A DNA stretch of 64,000 bases from Pseudomonas sp. MM223 (GTDB lineage: Bacteria > Pseudomonadota > Gammaproteobacteria > Pseudomonadales > Pseudomonadaceae), in contig OX352322.1 of NCBI GenBank assembly GCA_947090765.1, positions 6,255,001 to 6,319,000 on the forward strand, read 5' to 3'. Positions within the stretch are counted from its first letter, which is position 1, and every line of letters begins with the position of its first letter. Of the stretch, positions 47,079 to 56,462 are shown in pieces. The translations under genes and the position numbers were made by a program. The notes beneath the pieces are model-generated. The model had not been told where the DNA came from. It saw nothing but the letters and a program-made list of their open reading frames with translations, and searched no databases.

Positions 47079-48611
47079 TTACAGGCTTGGCAGCACACCT
47101 GCCGGCAGCAAACCGGTCAAACTACCCTTGGCCAACAGTTCCACAGCCTTTTCGATGTCCGGCGCGAAGAAACGGTCACGGTCGTAGTGCGGCACTTCGC
47201 TGCGCAGCGCCTGGCGCGCTTTCTCCAGCTTGGTCGAAGTCTTCAGGCCTTTGCGCAGGTCCAGGCCCTGGCATGCGCCCAGCCATTCGATGGCCAGCAC
47301 GCCACGGGTGTTTTCGGCCATTTCCCACAGGCGCTTGCCGGCAGCCGGGGCCATCGATACGTGGTCTTCCTGGTTGGCCGAGGTCGGCAGGCTGTCGACA
47401 CTGTGCGGGTGCGACAGGGCCTTGTTCTCGCTGGCCAGGGCGGCAGCGGTAACCTGGGCGATCATGAAGCCAGAGTTGACCCCACCGTTTTCCACCAGGA
47501 ACGGCGGCAGCTGGGACATGTGCTTGTCCATCATCAGCGAGATGCGGCGCTCGCTGAGCGAACCGATTTCGGCGATGGCCAGGGCCAGGTTGTCGGCGGC
47601 CATGGCCACCGGCTCGGCGTGGAAGTTGCCGCCAGAAATCACATCACCTTCGGCAGCGAACACCAACGGGTTGTCCGACACGGCGTTGGCTTCGATGCCC
47701 AGTACTTCGGCGGCCTGGCGCAGCTGGGTCAGGCACGCGCCCATGACCTGCGGCTGGCAGCGCAGCGAGTACGGGTCCTGGACCTTGTCGCAGTTCTTGT
47801 GCGACAGCGACACTTCGCTGGAATCGCCCAGCAGGTCGCGGAAGCAGGCGGCGGTGTCGATCTGGCCGCGCTGGCCACGCGCTTCGTGGATACGCGCATC
47901 GAACGGCGAACGCGAGCCCAGTACGGCTTCGACGCTTAGGCCGCCGCAGGCAATGGCCGCAGCGTACAAGTCTTCGGCATAGAACAGGCCACGCAGGGCA
48001 TAGGCGGTGGACGCCTGGGTGCCGTTGAGCAGGGCCAGGCCCTCTTTGGCAGCCAAGGTCAGCGGTTCGAGGCCGGCAACCGCCAGGGCTTCGGTGGCCG
48101 ACAACCATTGGCCCTTGTAGCGCGCTTTGCCTTCGCCCAGCAGCACCAGCGACATGTGCGCCAGCGGCGCCAGGTCACCGGAAGCACCCACCGAGCCTTT
48201 CAGCGGAATGTGCGGGTAGACTTCGGCGTTGACCAAGGCGATCAGCGCGTCGATGACTTTGCGGCGAATACCGGAGAACCCACGGCTGAGGCTGTTGATT
48301 TTCAGCACCATGATCAACCGCACCAGGTCGTCATCCAGCGGCGCGCCGATACCGGCGGCGTGGGACAGCACCAGCGAGCGCTGCAGGTTTTCCAGGTCGT
48401 GGCTGGCGATGCGGGTCGAGGCCAGCAGGCCGAAACCGGTGTTGATGCCGTAGGCAGTACGGTCCTCAGCGATGATTTTCTCGACGCAGGCGACGCTGGC
48501 GTCGATGGCCGGCGCAGCGCTGGCATCCAGTTGCAGGCGCACGGGCGCGGCGTAGATCGCACGCAGCTGGGCCAGGGTCAGGGTGCCGGGCTTGAGGGTG
48601 AGTTCGGTCAC
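47079..48611 (-). CDS. hutH: Histidine ammonia-lyase
   Basis: First step of histidine degradation: elimination of ammonia to give urocanate. The 510-residue product has the MIO-forming Ala-Ser-Gly at residues 143-145 ([13 protein letters not shown]), equivalent to Ser143 in mature P. putida numbering, plus NTGFGLL near residue 57 and [10 protein letters not shown] near the active site. The start is GTG at 48611 ([13 protein letters not shown]); the ATG farther upstream lies outside the conserved region. It is 109 bp downstream of hutU and followed by a REP pair. Confidence 0.98.
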   Translation of the reverse strand: MTELTLKPGTLTLAQLRAIYAAPVRLQLDASAAPAIDASVACVEKIIAEDRTAYGINTGFGLLASTRIASHDLENLQRSLVLSHAAGIGAPLDDDLVRLIMVLKINSLSRGFSGIRRKVIDALIALVNAEVYPHIPLKGSVGASGDLAPLAHMSLVLLGEGKARYKGQWLSATEALAVAGLEPLTLAAKEGLALLNGTQASTAYALRGLFYAEDLYAAAIACGGLSVEAVLGSRSPFDARIHEARGQRGQIDTAACFRDLLGDSSEVSLSHKNCDKVQDPYSLRCQPQVMGACLTQLRQAAEVLGIEANAVSDNPLVFAAEGDVISGGNFHAEPVAMAADNLALAIAEIGSLSERRISLMMDKHMSQLPPFLVENGGVNSGFMIAQVTAAALASENKALSHPHSVDSLPTSANQEDHVSMAPAAGKRLWEMAENTRGVLAIEWLGACQGLDLRKGLKTSTKLEKARQALRSEVPHYDRDRFFAPDIEKAVELLAKGSLTGLLPAGVLPSL

Positions 48612-48719
48612 GTTACTACTCCAAATCGCGTGGAGCCGCAGGCCCGTTCGTGGGTGCCTGCGCGCTCCTTCTTGTTGTTCAGTATCACCCCTTGCGGGGT
48701 GCGATCCAAAGCGTGGCAA

Positions 48720-50393
48720 TCAGCCAGTGATCATCGGCAGGTCCAGGCCCTGCTCCTTGGCGCAGTCGATGGCGATGTCATAACCGGCATCGGCGTGGCG
48801 CATCACGCCAGTCCCTGGGTCGTTGGTCAGTACACGGGCGATGCGCTCGGCGGCTTCGTCGGTGCCGTCGCAGACAATGACCATGCCCGAGTGCTGCGAG
48901 AAGCCCATGCCCACGCCACCACCATGGTGCAGCGACACCCAGGTGGCGCCACCTGCGGTGTTCAGCAGGGCATTAAGCAGCGGCCAGTCGGAAACAGCAT
49001 CCGAGCCATCGCGCATGGCTTCGGTTTCGCGGTTGGGGCTGGATACCGAGCCCGAGTCCAGGTGGTCACGGCCGATCACCACCGGTGCCGACAGCTCGCC
49101 GCTGCGGACCATTTCGTTGAAGGCCAGGCCCAGCTTGGCGCGCAGGCCCAGGCCAACCCAGCAGATACGTGCCGGCAGGCCCTGGAAGCTGATGCGCTCG
49201 CGGGCCATGTCCAGCCAGCGGTGCAGGTGGGCGTCGTCGGGGATCAGTTCCTTGACCTTGGCGTCGGTCCTGTAGATGTCCTCGGCCTCGCCAGACAGCG
49301 CCGCCCAGCGGAAAGGGCCAACGCCGCGGCAGAACAGCGGACGGATATAGGCAGGGACAAAGCCCGGGAAGTCGAAGGCATTGGCCACGCCCTCTTCCTT
49401 GGCCATCTGGCGGATGTTGTTGCCGTAGTCGAAGGTCGGGACGCCCTGCTTCTGGAAGTCCAGCATGGCCTGCACGTGCACGGCCATCGACTGCTTGGCA
49501 GACTTGACCACTGCAGCCGGTTCGGTCTGCGCGCGGTCGCGGTACTGCTCCCAGGTCCAGCCGGCTGGCAGGTAGCCGTTCAGGGGGTCGTGGGCGCTGG
49601 TCTGGTCGGTGACCATGTCCGGGCGCACGCCACGCTTGACCAGCTCTGGCAGGATTTCGGCAGCGTTGCCGTGCAGGGCGATGGAGATGGCCTTGCCTTC
49701 GGCGGTGTACTTGGCGATGCGCACCAGGGCGTCGTCGAGGTCGGTGGCCTGCTCGTCGACATAGCGGGTTTCCAGGCGGAAGTCGATGCGGCTTTGCTGG
49801 CACTCGATGTTCAGCGAGCAGGCGCCGGCCAGGGTGGCAGCCAGTGGCTGGGCGCCGCCCATGCCGCCAAGGCCTGCGGTGAGTACCCACTTGCCTTTCA
49901 GGCTGCCGCCGTAGTGCTGGCGACCGGCTTCGACGAAGGTTTCATAAGTGCCCTGGACGATGCCCTGGCTGCCGATGTAGATCCAGCTGCCGGCGGTCAT
50001 CTGGCCGTACATGGCCAGGCCTTTGGCGTCCAGTTCGTTGAAGTGTTCCCAGTTGGCCCAGTGCGGCACCAGGTTGGAGTTGGCGATCAGCACGCGCGGG
50101 GCGTTGCTGTGGGTCTTGAACACGCCGACCGGCTTGCCCGACTGCACCAGCAGGGTTTCGTCGTCTTCCAGGCGGGTCAGGGTTTCGACGATCTTGTCGT
50201 AGCATTCCCAGTTACGGGCGGCGCGGCCGATACCGCCGTACACCACCAGTTCTTTCGGGTTTTCCGCAACCTGTGGGTCGAGGTTGTTCATCAGCATGCG
50301 CAGTGGCGCTTCGGTCAGCCAGCTTTTGGCGGTCAGCTTGTTGCCACGTGGGGCACGGATTTCAACGTCACGGTATTTGTTGTTGTCGGTCAC
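48720..50393 (-). CDS. hutU: Urocanate hydratase
   Basis: Second step: NAD-dependent hydration of urocanate to imidazolonepropionate. The 557-residue product contains the GxGGMGG dinucleotide-binding loop in [15 protein letters not shown] and the Cys-containing [15 protein letters not shown] segment. The start is GTG at 50393 ([12 protein letters not shown]). A HutC operator (50459-50472) lies 66 bp upstream, and AACAACAA spans codons 4-6, so both transcription and translation look regulated. A REP pair separates it from hutD, indicating a promoter of its own. Confidence 0.98.
   Translation of the reverse strand: MTDNNKYRDVEIRAPRGNKLTAKSWLTEAPLRMLMNNLDPQVAENPKELVVYGGIGRAARNWECYDKIVETLTRLEDDETLLVQSGKPVGVFKTHSNAPRVLIANSNLVPHWANWEHFNELDAKGLAMYGQMTAGSWIYIGSQGIVQGTYETFVEAGRQHYGGSLKGKWVLTAGLGGMGGAQPLAATLAGACSLNIECQQSRIDFRLETRYVDEQATDLDDALVRIAKYTAEGKAISIALHGNAAEILPELVKRGVRPDMVTDQTSAHDPLNGYLPAGWTWEQYRDRAQTEPAAVVKSAKQSMAVHVQAMLDFQKQGVPTFDYGNNIRQMAKEEGVANAFDFPGFVPAYIRPLFCRGVGPFRWAALSGEAEDIYRTDAKVKELIPDDAHLHRWLDMARERISFQGLPARICWVGLGLRAKLGLAFNEMVRSGELSAPVVIGRDHLDSGSVSSPNRETEAMRDGSDAVSDWPLLNALLNTAGGATWVSLHHGGGVGMGFSQHSGMVIVCDGTDEAAERIARVLTNDPGTGVMRHADAGYDIAIDCAKEQGLDLPMITG
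50377..50384 (-). promoter_or_regulatory. Hfq/Crc-type A-rich motif in hutU codons 4-6
   Basis: AACAACAA on the minus strand is a perfect AAYAAYAA motif nine bases after the start of the hutU GTG. Crc-dependent repression of hut genes is known in Pseudomonas. Confidence 0.6.
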
Positions 50394-50458
50394 GGGAAAG
50401 GTCCTCTGCGGTCGTCCGCGGGCGGGTATGTCGTGGTCAATATACAAACACACCTTTA

Positions 50459-50472
50459 CTTGTATGTACAAG
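50459..50472. promoter_or_regulatory. HutC operator upstream of hutU
   Basis: Perfect palindrome CTTGTATGTACAAG. It resembles the sequence in the hutC-hutF gap (CTTGTATATACA on the minus strand at 52041-52052). HutC is known to repress hut genes in Pseudomonas and to be released by urocanate. Confidence 0.75.
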
Positions 50473-50522
50473 CACGGACAACCAAAATATTCGGACCTGT
50501 GCGCTGAAAGGTCGAAAAACGC

Positions 50523-50645
50523 TGGGGCCGCTTTGCGGCCCTTTCGCGGCACAAGGCCGCTCCTACACCGGCCGCGTACGCCTAGGGATTGCGCGGTCCT
50601 TGTAGGAGCGGCCTTGTGCCGCGAAAGGGCTGCACAGCAGCCCCA
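50523..50645. repeat. Inverted REP pair, GGCCTTGTGCCGCGAA type
   Basis: TTCGCGGCACAAGGCCGCTC and GAGCGGCCTTGTGCCGCGAA flank a spacer of about 40 bp; cap hairpins are GGGGCCGCTTTGCGGCCC and GGGCTGCACAGCAGCCCC. It lies between hutD and the hutU promoter region. Confidence 0.85.
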
Positions 50646-50651
50646 GCCAAT

Positions 50652-51224
50652 TCAGCGTGAAATCAGTTCGATCAGGCAGAATCGCCCCTGAACCTCCAGC
50701 CCCAGCAACTCGTCGTTGCCCTCCAGCCGCAGGCAGTCATACAACCCCAACCGCTGCACCTCGCGCCCCGCCATGGTCACTTCCACCTGGCTGCTGGCCG
50801 CAAACAACAGCACCGTCGACGCCGAACTGTACAACCGGCTGGTGCCATCGAACCACTGCAACCGCGCCCGGTACCGCTGCGGCGCATAGATCAGGTTGAA
50901 ATCGCGGATCGGCCCACCCAGCAGCTTGCAGCTGACCTGGCTTTCGCCGCTGAAGGCAAAGGCATCGAATGGCAGCAATGGCCGGCTTTGCTGGCCGTCG
51001 ACCAACAGGCGCATGCCATCGCCCTGCAGCACAGTGATGATCCTCTGGTAGCCGGCAAAGGTGGAAAAGCCGCCAGACTCTTCGATATCGGCAATCGACA
51101 GGCGCCAGCCAAAGCCTTCCAGGCCCTCGCCACTGTCGCGGGTGATTTCTTCGGTGAACCCGCCGCCGTTTTTCCACGGCATGCGCGGGTAATCCTGTGC
51201 ATGCAACAACTGCAGCTGGCTCAT
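50652..51224 (-). CDS. hutD: HutD family protein
   Basis: A 190-residue cupin-like HutD protein. In Pseudomonas it is reported to set an upper limit on hut operon expression, possibly by binding formylglutamate. Conserved features are YPRMPWKNGGGFTEEI near residue 11 and GWRLSIADIEESGGFSTF, with a C-terminal bicupin-like half. The ATG overlaps the hutC stop (ATGA, 4 nt), so hutCD is one unit. A 258-bp gap with REP and HutC operator follows before hutU. Confidence 0.92.
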   Translation of the reverse strand: MSQLQLLHAQDYPRMPWKNGGGFTEEITRDSGEGLEGFGWRLSIADIEESGGFSTFAGYQRIITVLQGDGMRLLVDGQQSRPLLPFDAFAFSGESQVSCKLLGGPIRDFNLIYAPQRYRARLQWFDGTSRLYSSASTVLLFAASSQVEVTMAGREVQRLGLYDCLRLEGNDELLGLEVQGRFCLIELISR

Positions 51225-51967
51225 TTGCTGAAACGTCCTTCCAGGCGATGACGGGAACCGGGGTGGATCAGCCGCGCAGCGGTTACCGGCTGGCGGCCGG
51301 ACCAGGTGCGGCGACGGATCAGCAGGCAGGGTTCGCCCCGCTCGATCTGCAACAGGCGGCACTCTTCCGGCTCGGCCAGGATGGCTTCGACTACGTGCTC
51401 ACCCTCGGTCAGCGGCGCCACCTGGGACAGGTAGGCGTAAGGCGTCTGCCGGGTGAAATCCTGCTTGAGGTAGTCGGGGGCAATCGCGGCGTTGACGTAG
51501 CGGTCCTCGATCTGCACCGGCACGCCGTTCTCGAAATGCACGATCAGCGAGTGGAACACCCGCTGGCCCTCACGCATGTCCAGGGCCAGGGCCCGCTCGG
51601 AACCGGCTGCTTCCTCGGTGAGGGTGATCACCTGGCAGCTATGCTGGTGGCCGCGCGCGGCAATTTCATCGGCAATGTTGTTGACCTCGAACAATGCCGA
51701 ACGGCCCTTGGGCTCGGCCACGAAAGTACCGACCCCTTGCATGCGCACCAACAGGCCTTCGGCCGTGAGTTCGCGCAGGGCACGGTTGATGGTCATGCGG
51801 CTGAAGCCCAGCTCGTTGACCAGTTCACTCTCCGAGGGGACCCGGTGATGCGGTGGCCAGCTGCCGTTGTCGATTTGCTGGATGATCATCTGTTTGACCC
51901 GGGCGTACAGCGGCGCCGGGCCCTCGCCCATCTGGGCAACCAGCGCGGAGACAGGAGGTGTCGGCAC
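51221..51967 (-). CDS. hutC: Histidine utilization repressor HutC
   Basis: A 248-residue GntR-family (HutC/FarR subfamily) repressor. The winged helix-turn-helix spans about residues 20-85 (PSESELVNELGFSRMTINRA) and the UTRA ligand-binding domain fills the rest; urocanate is the known inducer. The start is GTG at 51967 (VPTPPVSALVAQMG); the ATG further upstream falls in the operator region. It is divergent from hutF, with an operator between them, so it probably regulates itself and hutF. Confidence 0.95.
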   Translation of the reverse strand: MPTPPVSALVAQMGEGPAPLYARVKQMIIQQIDNGSWPPHHRVPSESELVNELGFSRMTINRALRELTAEGLLVRMQGVGTFVAEPKGRSALFEVNNIADEIAARGHQHSCQVITLTEEAAGSERALALDMREGQRVFHSLIVHFENGVPVQIEDRYVNAAIAPDYLKQDFTRQTPYAYLSQVAPLTEGEHVVEAILAEPEECRLLQIERGEPCLLIRRRTWSGRQPVTAARLIHPGSRHRLEGRFSK

Positions 51968-52034
51968 GGCGTTGGATCCTTGTGCATAGGGAATGAGCGG
52001 TAGCTTGCCGCAGTTTACCCGGCAGGCAAACGCC

Positions 52035-52052
52035 TGTATATGTATATACAAG
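52035..52052. promoter_or_regulatory. HutC operator in the hutC-hutF gap
   Basis: TGTATATGTATATACAAG contains the perfect core TGTATATACA (52041-52050) and, on the minus strand, reads CTTGTATATACA, like CTTGTATGTACA at 50459-50470. It ends 23 bp before the hutF ATG, so bound HutC would block hutF transcription. Confidence 0.65.
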
Positions 52053-52054
52053 TT

Positions 52055-52062
52055 AACAATAA
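52055..52062 (+). promoter_or_regulatory. Hfq/Crc-type A-rich motif upstream of hutF
   Basis: AACAATAA is a perfect AAYAAYAA motif directly upstream of the CAGGA ribosome-binding site of hutF. Occupancy would hide the site. Confidence 0.55.
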
Positions 52063-52075
52063 CAGGATTTCACCG

Positions 52076-53440
52076 ATGTCCGCCTACTTCGCCGAACGTG
52101 CTTTGCTACCTACAGGCTGGGCCAGCCATGTCCGTATCGAGGTCGCCAGCGATGGCCATGTGGCCCGCATCGAGCCGGGCGCTTCGGCCGAAGGCGCAGA
52201 GCGCCTGGCCGGCCCGTTGCTGCCCGGCATGCCCAACCTGCACTCGCATGCCTTCCAGCGCGCCATGGCGGGTTTGGCGGAAGTCGCCGGCAACCCCAAC
52301 GACAGCTTCTGGACCTGGCGCGACCTGATGTACCGCCTGGTCGGGCAGATCACCCCGGAGCAGCTGCAGGTCATCGCCCGCCAGCTGTACATCGAAATGC
52401 TCAAGGCCGGCTACACCTCGGTGGCCGAATTTCATTACGTGCACCATGACCAGGCGGGCAAGGCCTACGCCGACCCGGCCGAACTGTCCCGCCGCATCAG
52501 CGCGGCTGCAACCGAAAGCGGCATAGGCCTGACCTTGTTGCCGGTGCTGTACAGCTACGCCGGGTTTGGCGGGCAGGCACCTAACGACGGGCAGCGGCGC
52601 TTCATCAACGCCACCGAACAGTACCTGCAACTGCAAGCGCAACTGGCCCCGCTGCTGGCCGCGCAACCTGCGCAGCAACTGGGCCTGTGCTTCCATTCGC
52701 TGCGTGCGGTGACGCCGGCACAGATCGCCGAAGTGCTGGCGGCCAGCAACAAGCAATGTCCGGTGCACATCCATATCGCCGAGCAACAGAAGGAAGTGGA
52801 CGACTGCCTGGCCTGGAGCGGCCTGCGCCCGCTGCAATGGTTGTACGAACATGTGGAGGTGGACCGCCGCTGGTGCCTGGTGCATGCCACCCATGCCAAG
52901 CCGGATGAAGTCACCGCCATGGCCCGCAGTGGCGCAGTGGCCGGGCTGTGCCTGACCACCGAGGCCAACCTGGGCGACGGAATTTTCCCGGCGGTGGATT
53001 TCCTGGCCCAGGGTGGGCGCATGGGCATTGGCTCGGACAGCCATGTATCGCTAAGCGTGGTGGAAGAACTGCGCTGGCTGGAATATGGCCAGCGCCTGCG
53101 TGACCAGCGACGCAACCGCGTGTACCGCGGCGACCAGCCGATGGTCGGGCGCACGCTGTATGACGCCGCGCTGGCAGGCGGCGCCCAGGCACTGGGGCAA
53201 GCGGTCGGGGAGCTGGCCGTGGGCAAACGCGCCGACTGGCTGGTGCTTGATGGGCAGGACCCTTACATCGCTATTGCGGACGGCGATGCCATTCTCAACC
53301 GCTGGCTGTTTGCTGGCGGGGATCGCCAGGTACGCGATGTGATGGTGAACGGGCAATGGGTGGTGCGCCAGGGGTGGCATGCCCAGGAAGAGGAAAGCGC
53401 GCAGGCGTTTGCCGGGGTGTTGCGCCAGCTCTTGGGCTGA
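52076..53440 (+). CDS. hutF: Formimidoylglutamate deiminase
   Basis: Fourth step of the five-step pathway: converts N-formimino-glutamate to N-formylglutamate and ammonia, feeding HutG. The 454-residue amidohydrolase has the metal-binding HxH in MPNLHSHAFQRAMAG (His56, His58), HIHIAEQQKEVDDC with the third His and a GSDSHVSLS block with the catalytic Asp. ATG 52076 is chosen over the upstream ATG at 52040, which lies in the HutC operator. Having both HutF and the deformylase HutG marks this as the five-step route rather than the four-step formiminoglutamase route. Confidence 0.96.
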   Translation: MSAYFAERALLPTGWASHVRIEVASDGHVARIEPGASAEGAERLAGPLLPGMPNLHSHAFQRAMAGLAEVAGNPNDSFWTWRDLMYRLVGQITPEQLQVIARQLYIEMLKAGYTSVAEFHYVHHDQAGKAYADPAELSRRISAAATESGIGLTLLPVLYSYAGFGGQAPNDGQRRFINATEQYLQLQAQLAPLLAAQPAQQLGLCFHSLRAVTPAQIAEVLAASNKQCPVHIHIAEQQKEVDDCLAWSGLRPLQWLYEHVEVDRRWCLVHATHAKPDEVTAMARSGAVAGLCLTTEANLGDGIFPAVDFLAQGGRMGIGSDSHVSLSVVEELRWLEYGQRLRDQRRNRVYRGDQPMVGRTLYDAALAGGAQALGQAVGELAVGKRADWLVLDGQDPYIAIADGDAILNRWLFAGGDRQVRDVMVNGQWVVRQGWHAQEEESAQAFAGVLRQLLG

Positions 53441-53447
53441 GCGTATT

Positions 53448-53552
53448 GGGGCTGCTTTGCAGCCCTTTCGCGGCACAAGGCCGCTCCTACAGGGGAACGC
53501 GTATTCCTGTAGGAGCGGCCTTGTGCCGCGAAAAGGCCGCAAAGCGGCCCCA
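53448..53552. repeat. Inverted REP pair, GGCCTTGTGCCGCGAA type
   Basis: Full inverted pair with cap hairpins GGGGCTGCTTTGCAGCCC and GGCCGCAAAGCGGCC. The spacer GGAACGCGTATTCC is nearly self-complementary, as in the copy at 31715. It lies between the convergent hutF and lipocalin genes. Confidence 0.85.
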
Positions 53553-53556
53553 AAAA

Positions 53557-54129
53557 TCAGTGCATTTTTACGATTTGCTGATCGGACGCCCGCCAGATCA
53601 GCCGGCTGGTGTCATACCCTTGCTGTCGCGCCTTGGACAGCAGGTTCTCGCGCTCCCAGGCCGGTAGCGTCGGCGTACGCGACAGAATCCACAGGTGCTT
53701 GCGGTCCGGGCTGCCGACCACTGCCGTACGGTAGCGATCGTCCACGTACAGAATCCAGTATTCGCCCCGAGCCACGCCAGGCACCAGCTTGGTGAACCAG
53801 TTATCGAACTCTACCCACAGCTTGTCGGTGTGCCCCGGTTCCTGAATGCTGGCGTGCCCCTCGGCACGCAGCCACTCATCACCCATGGTGCGGCAGCGGT
53901 TGAGCACACCAAACGTGCCATCCGGCTTGAGGTTGTAGTGCGCCTCGGACTGCTCGCAGCCGGTCTGATAGCGCATGGGCAGACGCGCCAACTCGAACCA
54001 TTTGCCCTGGTAGCGCTTGAGGTCGACATTGCCAGCGGTCTTCGGCGCCAGCGGGTCGTGCACGGAGCCTGCGCAACCGCCCAGCAGCATCGCCAGGCAT
54101 ACCCCCATCAGCAGGTACAGAGGCCTCAT
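53557..54129 (-). CDS. blc: Outer-membrane lipocalin lipoprotein (Blc-like)
   Basis: A 190-residue bacterial lipocalin. Residues 1-18 are a lipoprotein signal with lipobox LGGC (Cys19), followed by Ala-Gly-Ser and no Asp at +2, consistent with the outer membrane. The lipocalin motif YQGKWFELARLPMRYQ appears early in the mature part, with the TDKLWVEF and EYWILYVDDRYRTAVVG strands after it. Blc in E. coli binds lysophospholipids and is stress induced. The start overlaps the upstream lipoprotein gene's stop by 4 nt (ATGA). Confidence 0.92.
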   Translation of the reverse strand: MRPLYLLMGVCLAMLLGGCAGSVHDPLAPKTAGNVDLKRYQGKWFELARLPMRYQTGCEQSEAHYNLKPDGTFGVLNRCRTMGDEWLRAEGHASIQEPGHTDKLWVEFDNWFTKLVPGVARGEYWILYVDDRYRTAVVGSPDRKHLWILSRTPTLPAWERENLLSKARQQGYDTSRLIWRASDQQIVKMH

Positions 54130-54380
54130 TTGAGGCCCTGCCCTGAATACATCAGTACCTTGTCGGCTGCGTACTGCACGCTGATGAAGCTCTTCTCGTC
54201 CCCCCAGGTGCAACTGCTCATGCCCAGCGCGCCAGAGCATTCGGTCGGCGTGCCGAGCAACTGCTCGACCTCGGCCTTGTTCATACCGGCCTTGATCTTG
54301 GAATAGTTTTCCTGGTTGATCTTGCTGCAAGCAGTCAGGACGACGCACAGCGACAACAGGGCGAGGGAACGCAACGACAT
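54126..54380 (-). CDS. Small lipoprotein, DUF3862/SmpA-OmlA-like
   Basis: An 84-residue lipoprotein with signal peptide and lipobox LTAC (Cys18). The mature part has the SmpA/OmlA-like block YSKIKAGMNKAEVEQLLGTPTEC and CTWGDEKSFISVQY, typical of small DUF3862 lipoproteins. The start at 54380 gives a clean signal peptide, unlike the longer upstream frame. It overlaps the lipocalin gene by 4 nt. Function unknown; a cell-envelope role is inferred from the family and the neighbour. Confidence 0.85.
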   Translation of the reverse strand: MSLRSLALLSLCVVLTACSKINQENYSKIKAGMNKAEVEQLLGTPTECSGALGMSSCTWGDEKSFISVQYAADKVLMYSGQGLK

Positions 54381-54540
54381 GAAGGACACTCCTGGAGAGG
54401 GGATACAGGCGAGTGGCCTGCAGTGACCTTCGACGGGAAAATCCCTCCCGGGTTCCCTGCCCTCCCCCCTTTGCACCTACACCATTGGTCGGATGGCCAC
54501 TACTGTGCGATTAATCACAAAGTAATAACCCCAAAAACAC

Positions 54541-54656
54541 AAAAGGCCGCCCCTACACACGGTAGGAGCAGCCTTGTGCTGCGAAAGGGCCAGTACGGCC
54601 AATCGAATTGTGCTGCCAGGGGTGGCCTCTTCGCAGCACAAGGCTGCTCCTACAGA
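54541..54656. repeat. Inverted REP pair with compensatory change (GCAGC/GCTGC stem)
   Basis: GTAGGAGCAGCCTTGTGCTG and its inverted partner TTCGCAGCACAAGGCTGCTC, again with both arms changed together. The left flank also keeps a REP remnant (AAGGCCGCCCCTAC). It occupies the 293-bp gap between the DUF924 gene and the small lipoprotein. Nothing else is recognisable there. Confidence 0.8.
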
Positions 54657-54673
54657 GGCCATTCAGCCCTTGC

Positions 54674-55270
54674 TCAGAACCTGGACCCAGGCTCCAGCAA
54701 AAAGTCCATCTCTTCGCTTGTGCTCGGCCGCTCCAGCACCAGGTTGCGGTGCGGGAAGCGCCCAAACCGGGCAATCACCCGCTGGTGCTGCTCGGCATAG
54801 TCCAGGAAGCCTTCGAACAACCGCCGGCTGGCTTCGGGCTGCTCGTCCAGCAACAACTGGTAGCGCTCGACGCTCAGGTTCTGCCAGTCCAGCACCTCGG
54901 CATGCTCCAGCACCAGCAGCACGAACACGCGCTGGATCGGCAGCAACTGGTAGTCCCAGCCTTTCTGCAGACCCTGCATGGCAACCACCTGGGCCCGCCG
55001 GTCGCCTTCGAAAGCGCGCGGTGTGTCGCGATAGAGCATGCGCGGCAACTGGTCCAGCAAGATCAGCAGGCCCAGCCAGCCCTGTGGGCTTTGCTGCCAT
55101 TCGTCGAGCCCGCCCGCCAAGGCATGCTCGACCAGGTCGCCAAACAGCGCATGGGCATCGGCATCGTGGTGCTTGCCGAACCACAGCGTGCTCTTCTCGT
55201 CAGCCACGGCCTGGGCACTGGTGCCCCAACCGAACCACCATTCCAGCAACGGCTGCCAAGGTGCGAGCAT
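54674..55270 (-). CDS. DUF924 family protein
   Basis: A 198-residue protein of the DUF924 (tetratricopeptide-like all-helical) family. The family blocks are present: WFGKHHDADAHALFGDLVEHA, LGLLILLDQLPRMLYRDTPRAF and FEGFLDYAEQHQRVIARFGRFPHRN. No enzymatic function has been established. Its ATG lies 3 bp after the fbp stop and the Shine-Dalgarno AAGGAG is inside the fbp 3' end, so it is translationally tied to fbp, an arrangement conserved in Pseudomonas. Confidence 0.9.
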   Translation of the reverse strand: MLAPWQPLLEWWFGWGTSAQAVADEKSTLWFGKHHDADAHALFGDLVEHALAGGLDEWQQSPQGWLGLLILLDQLPRMLYRDTPRAFEGDRRAQVVAMQGLQKGWDYQLLPIQRVFVLLVLEHAEVLDWQNLSVERYQLLLDEQPEASRRLFEGFLDYAEQHQRVIARFGRFPHRNLVLERPSTSEEMDFLLEPGSRF

Positions 55271-55273
55271 GAC

Positions 55274-56284
55274 TTACTCCTTGTGGTAGGCGGTGACGCG
55301 CTCTACTTCTTCCTTCGAGCCGAGGATTACCGACACGCGCTGGTGCAGGCTCTCTGGCTTGATGTCGAGGATACGATCGTAACCGTTGGTAGAGGCGCCA
55401 CCTGCCTGTTCGATAATGAACGACATCGGGTTGGCTTCGTACATCAGGCGCAGCTTGCCCGGCTTGCTTGGCTCGCGGGCGTCACGTGGGTACATGAACA
55501 GGCCGCCACGGGTCAGGATGCGGTGCACGTCCGCCACCATCGAGGCAATCCAGCGCATGTTGTAGTTCTTTTTCAGCGGGCCGGTTTCGCCGGCCAGCAG
55601 TTCGCCCACGTAGCGTTGTACCGGGGCTTCCCAGTGACGCTGGTTGGACATGTTGATGGCGAACTCGGCAGTGGTTGCCGGTACCTGGATGTTTTCGTGG
55701 GTCAGGACGAAGCTGCCCAGTTCGCGGTCCAGGGTGAAGCCCTTGACGCCGTTGCCCAGGGTGAGGATCAGCATGGTCTGCGGGCCGTAGATGGCGTAAC
55801 CGGCGGCGACCTGCTCGGTGCCTGGCTGCAGGAAGGCTTCTTCGTTGAGGCTTTCGTTCTGGCTCAGGTATTGGTTAGGGCAACGCAGTACCGAGAAGAT
55901 GGTGCCGACCGAAACGTTGACGTCGATGTTCGACGAACCGTCCAGTGGGTCGAAGACCAGCAGGTAAGCACCTTTAGGGTACTTGCCCGGGATCTGGTAG
56001 GCGTTGTCCATTTCTTCGGAGGCCATGCCGGCCAGGTGGCCGCCCCACTCGTTGGCTTCCAGCAGGATGTCGTTGGAAATCACGTCCAGTTTCTTCTGGA
56101 CTTCGCCCTGCACGTTCTCAGTGCCCATGCTGCCCAGCACGCCGCCCAGGGCGCCCTTGGACACGTGATGGCTGATTTCCTTGCACGCACGCGCCACCAC
56201 TTCGATCAGGAAGCGCAGATCGGCAGGGGTATTGTTGCTGCGGGTCTGCTCAATCAGATAGCGACTCAGGGTAACGCGGGACAT
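55274..56284 (-). CDS. fbp: Class I fructose-1,6-bisphosphatase
   Basis: Gluconeogenic phosphatase, fructose 1,6-bisphosphate to fructose 6-phosphate. The 336-residue product has [25 protein letters not shown] metal-binding region, the lithium-sensitive phosphatase signature [21 protein letters not shown] and a C-terminal [20 protein letters not shown] block. The ATG at 56284 ([14 protein letters not shown]) follows a GGAG-like CGGAG site. It is upstream of DUF924 in one transcript. Confidence 0.97.
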   Translation of the reverse strand: MSRVTLSRYLIEQTRSNNTPADLRFLIEVVARACKEISHHVSKGALGGVLGSMGTENVQGEVQKKLDVISNDILLEANEWGGHLAGMASEEMDNAYQIPGKYPKGAYLLVFDPLDGSSNIDVNVSVGTIFSVLRCPNQYLSQNESLNEEAFLQPGTEQVAAGYAIYGPQTMLILTLGNGVKGFTLDRELGSFVLTHENIQVPATTAEFAINMSNQRHWEAPVQRYVGELLAGETGPLKKNYNMRWIASMVADVHRILTRGGLFMYPRDAREPSKPGKLRLMYEANPMSFIIEQAGGASTNGYDRILDIKPESLHQRVSVILGSKEEVERVTAYHKE

Positions 56285-56462
56285 GTATGGCTCCGAAAGG
56301 ATTGGGGAGTAAAAAACCCCCGCAGTTTACAGGGAGAGTGGCAGGCTAGCGAGTAATGAGACTCGCCACGGCTCTCAGACGGCACAATAGGTCGCTAGTT
56401 CAGCCTTCGCCAGGCCGATGGTCCGGTTGTGGCCATCTACACCATGTGAGCCTGTGCACGGT
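56285..56462. other. fbp upstream region, nothing further recognised
   Basis: The gap between fbp and glgP is 312 bp. The part next to fbp should hold its promoter, but I could not assign -10/-35 boxes, and I see no operator palindrome. The remainder is the REP pair at 56463-56580. Confidence 0.4.

Noticed and set aside
48108..50507. 799-codon open frame opposite hutH and hutU
   Set aside because: Antisense shadow of two enzymes with near-identity to known proteins; it also runs through the hutU promoter region.
50284..50691. Short open frames spanning the REP pair near hutU (and likewise near 53356-53667 and 54423-54800)
   Set aside because: They consist of translated REP palindromes (repeated AAQGRSYR-like words) and carry no independent coding signal.
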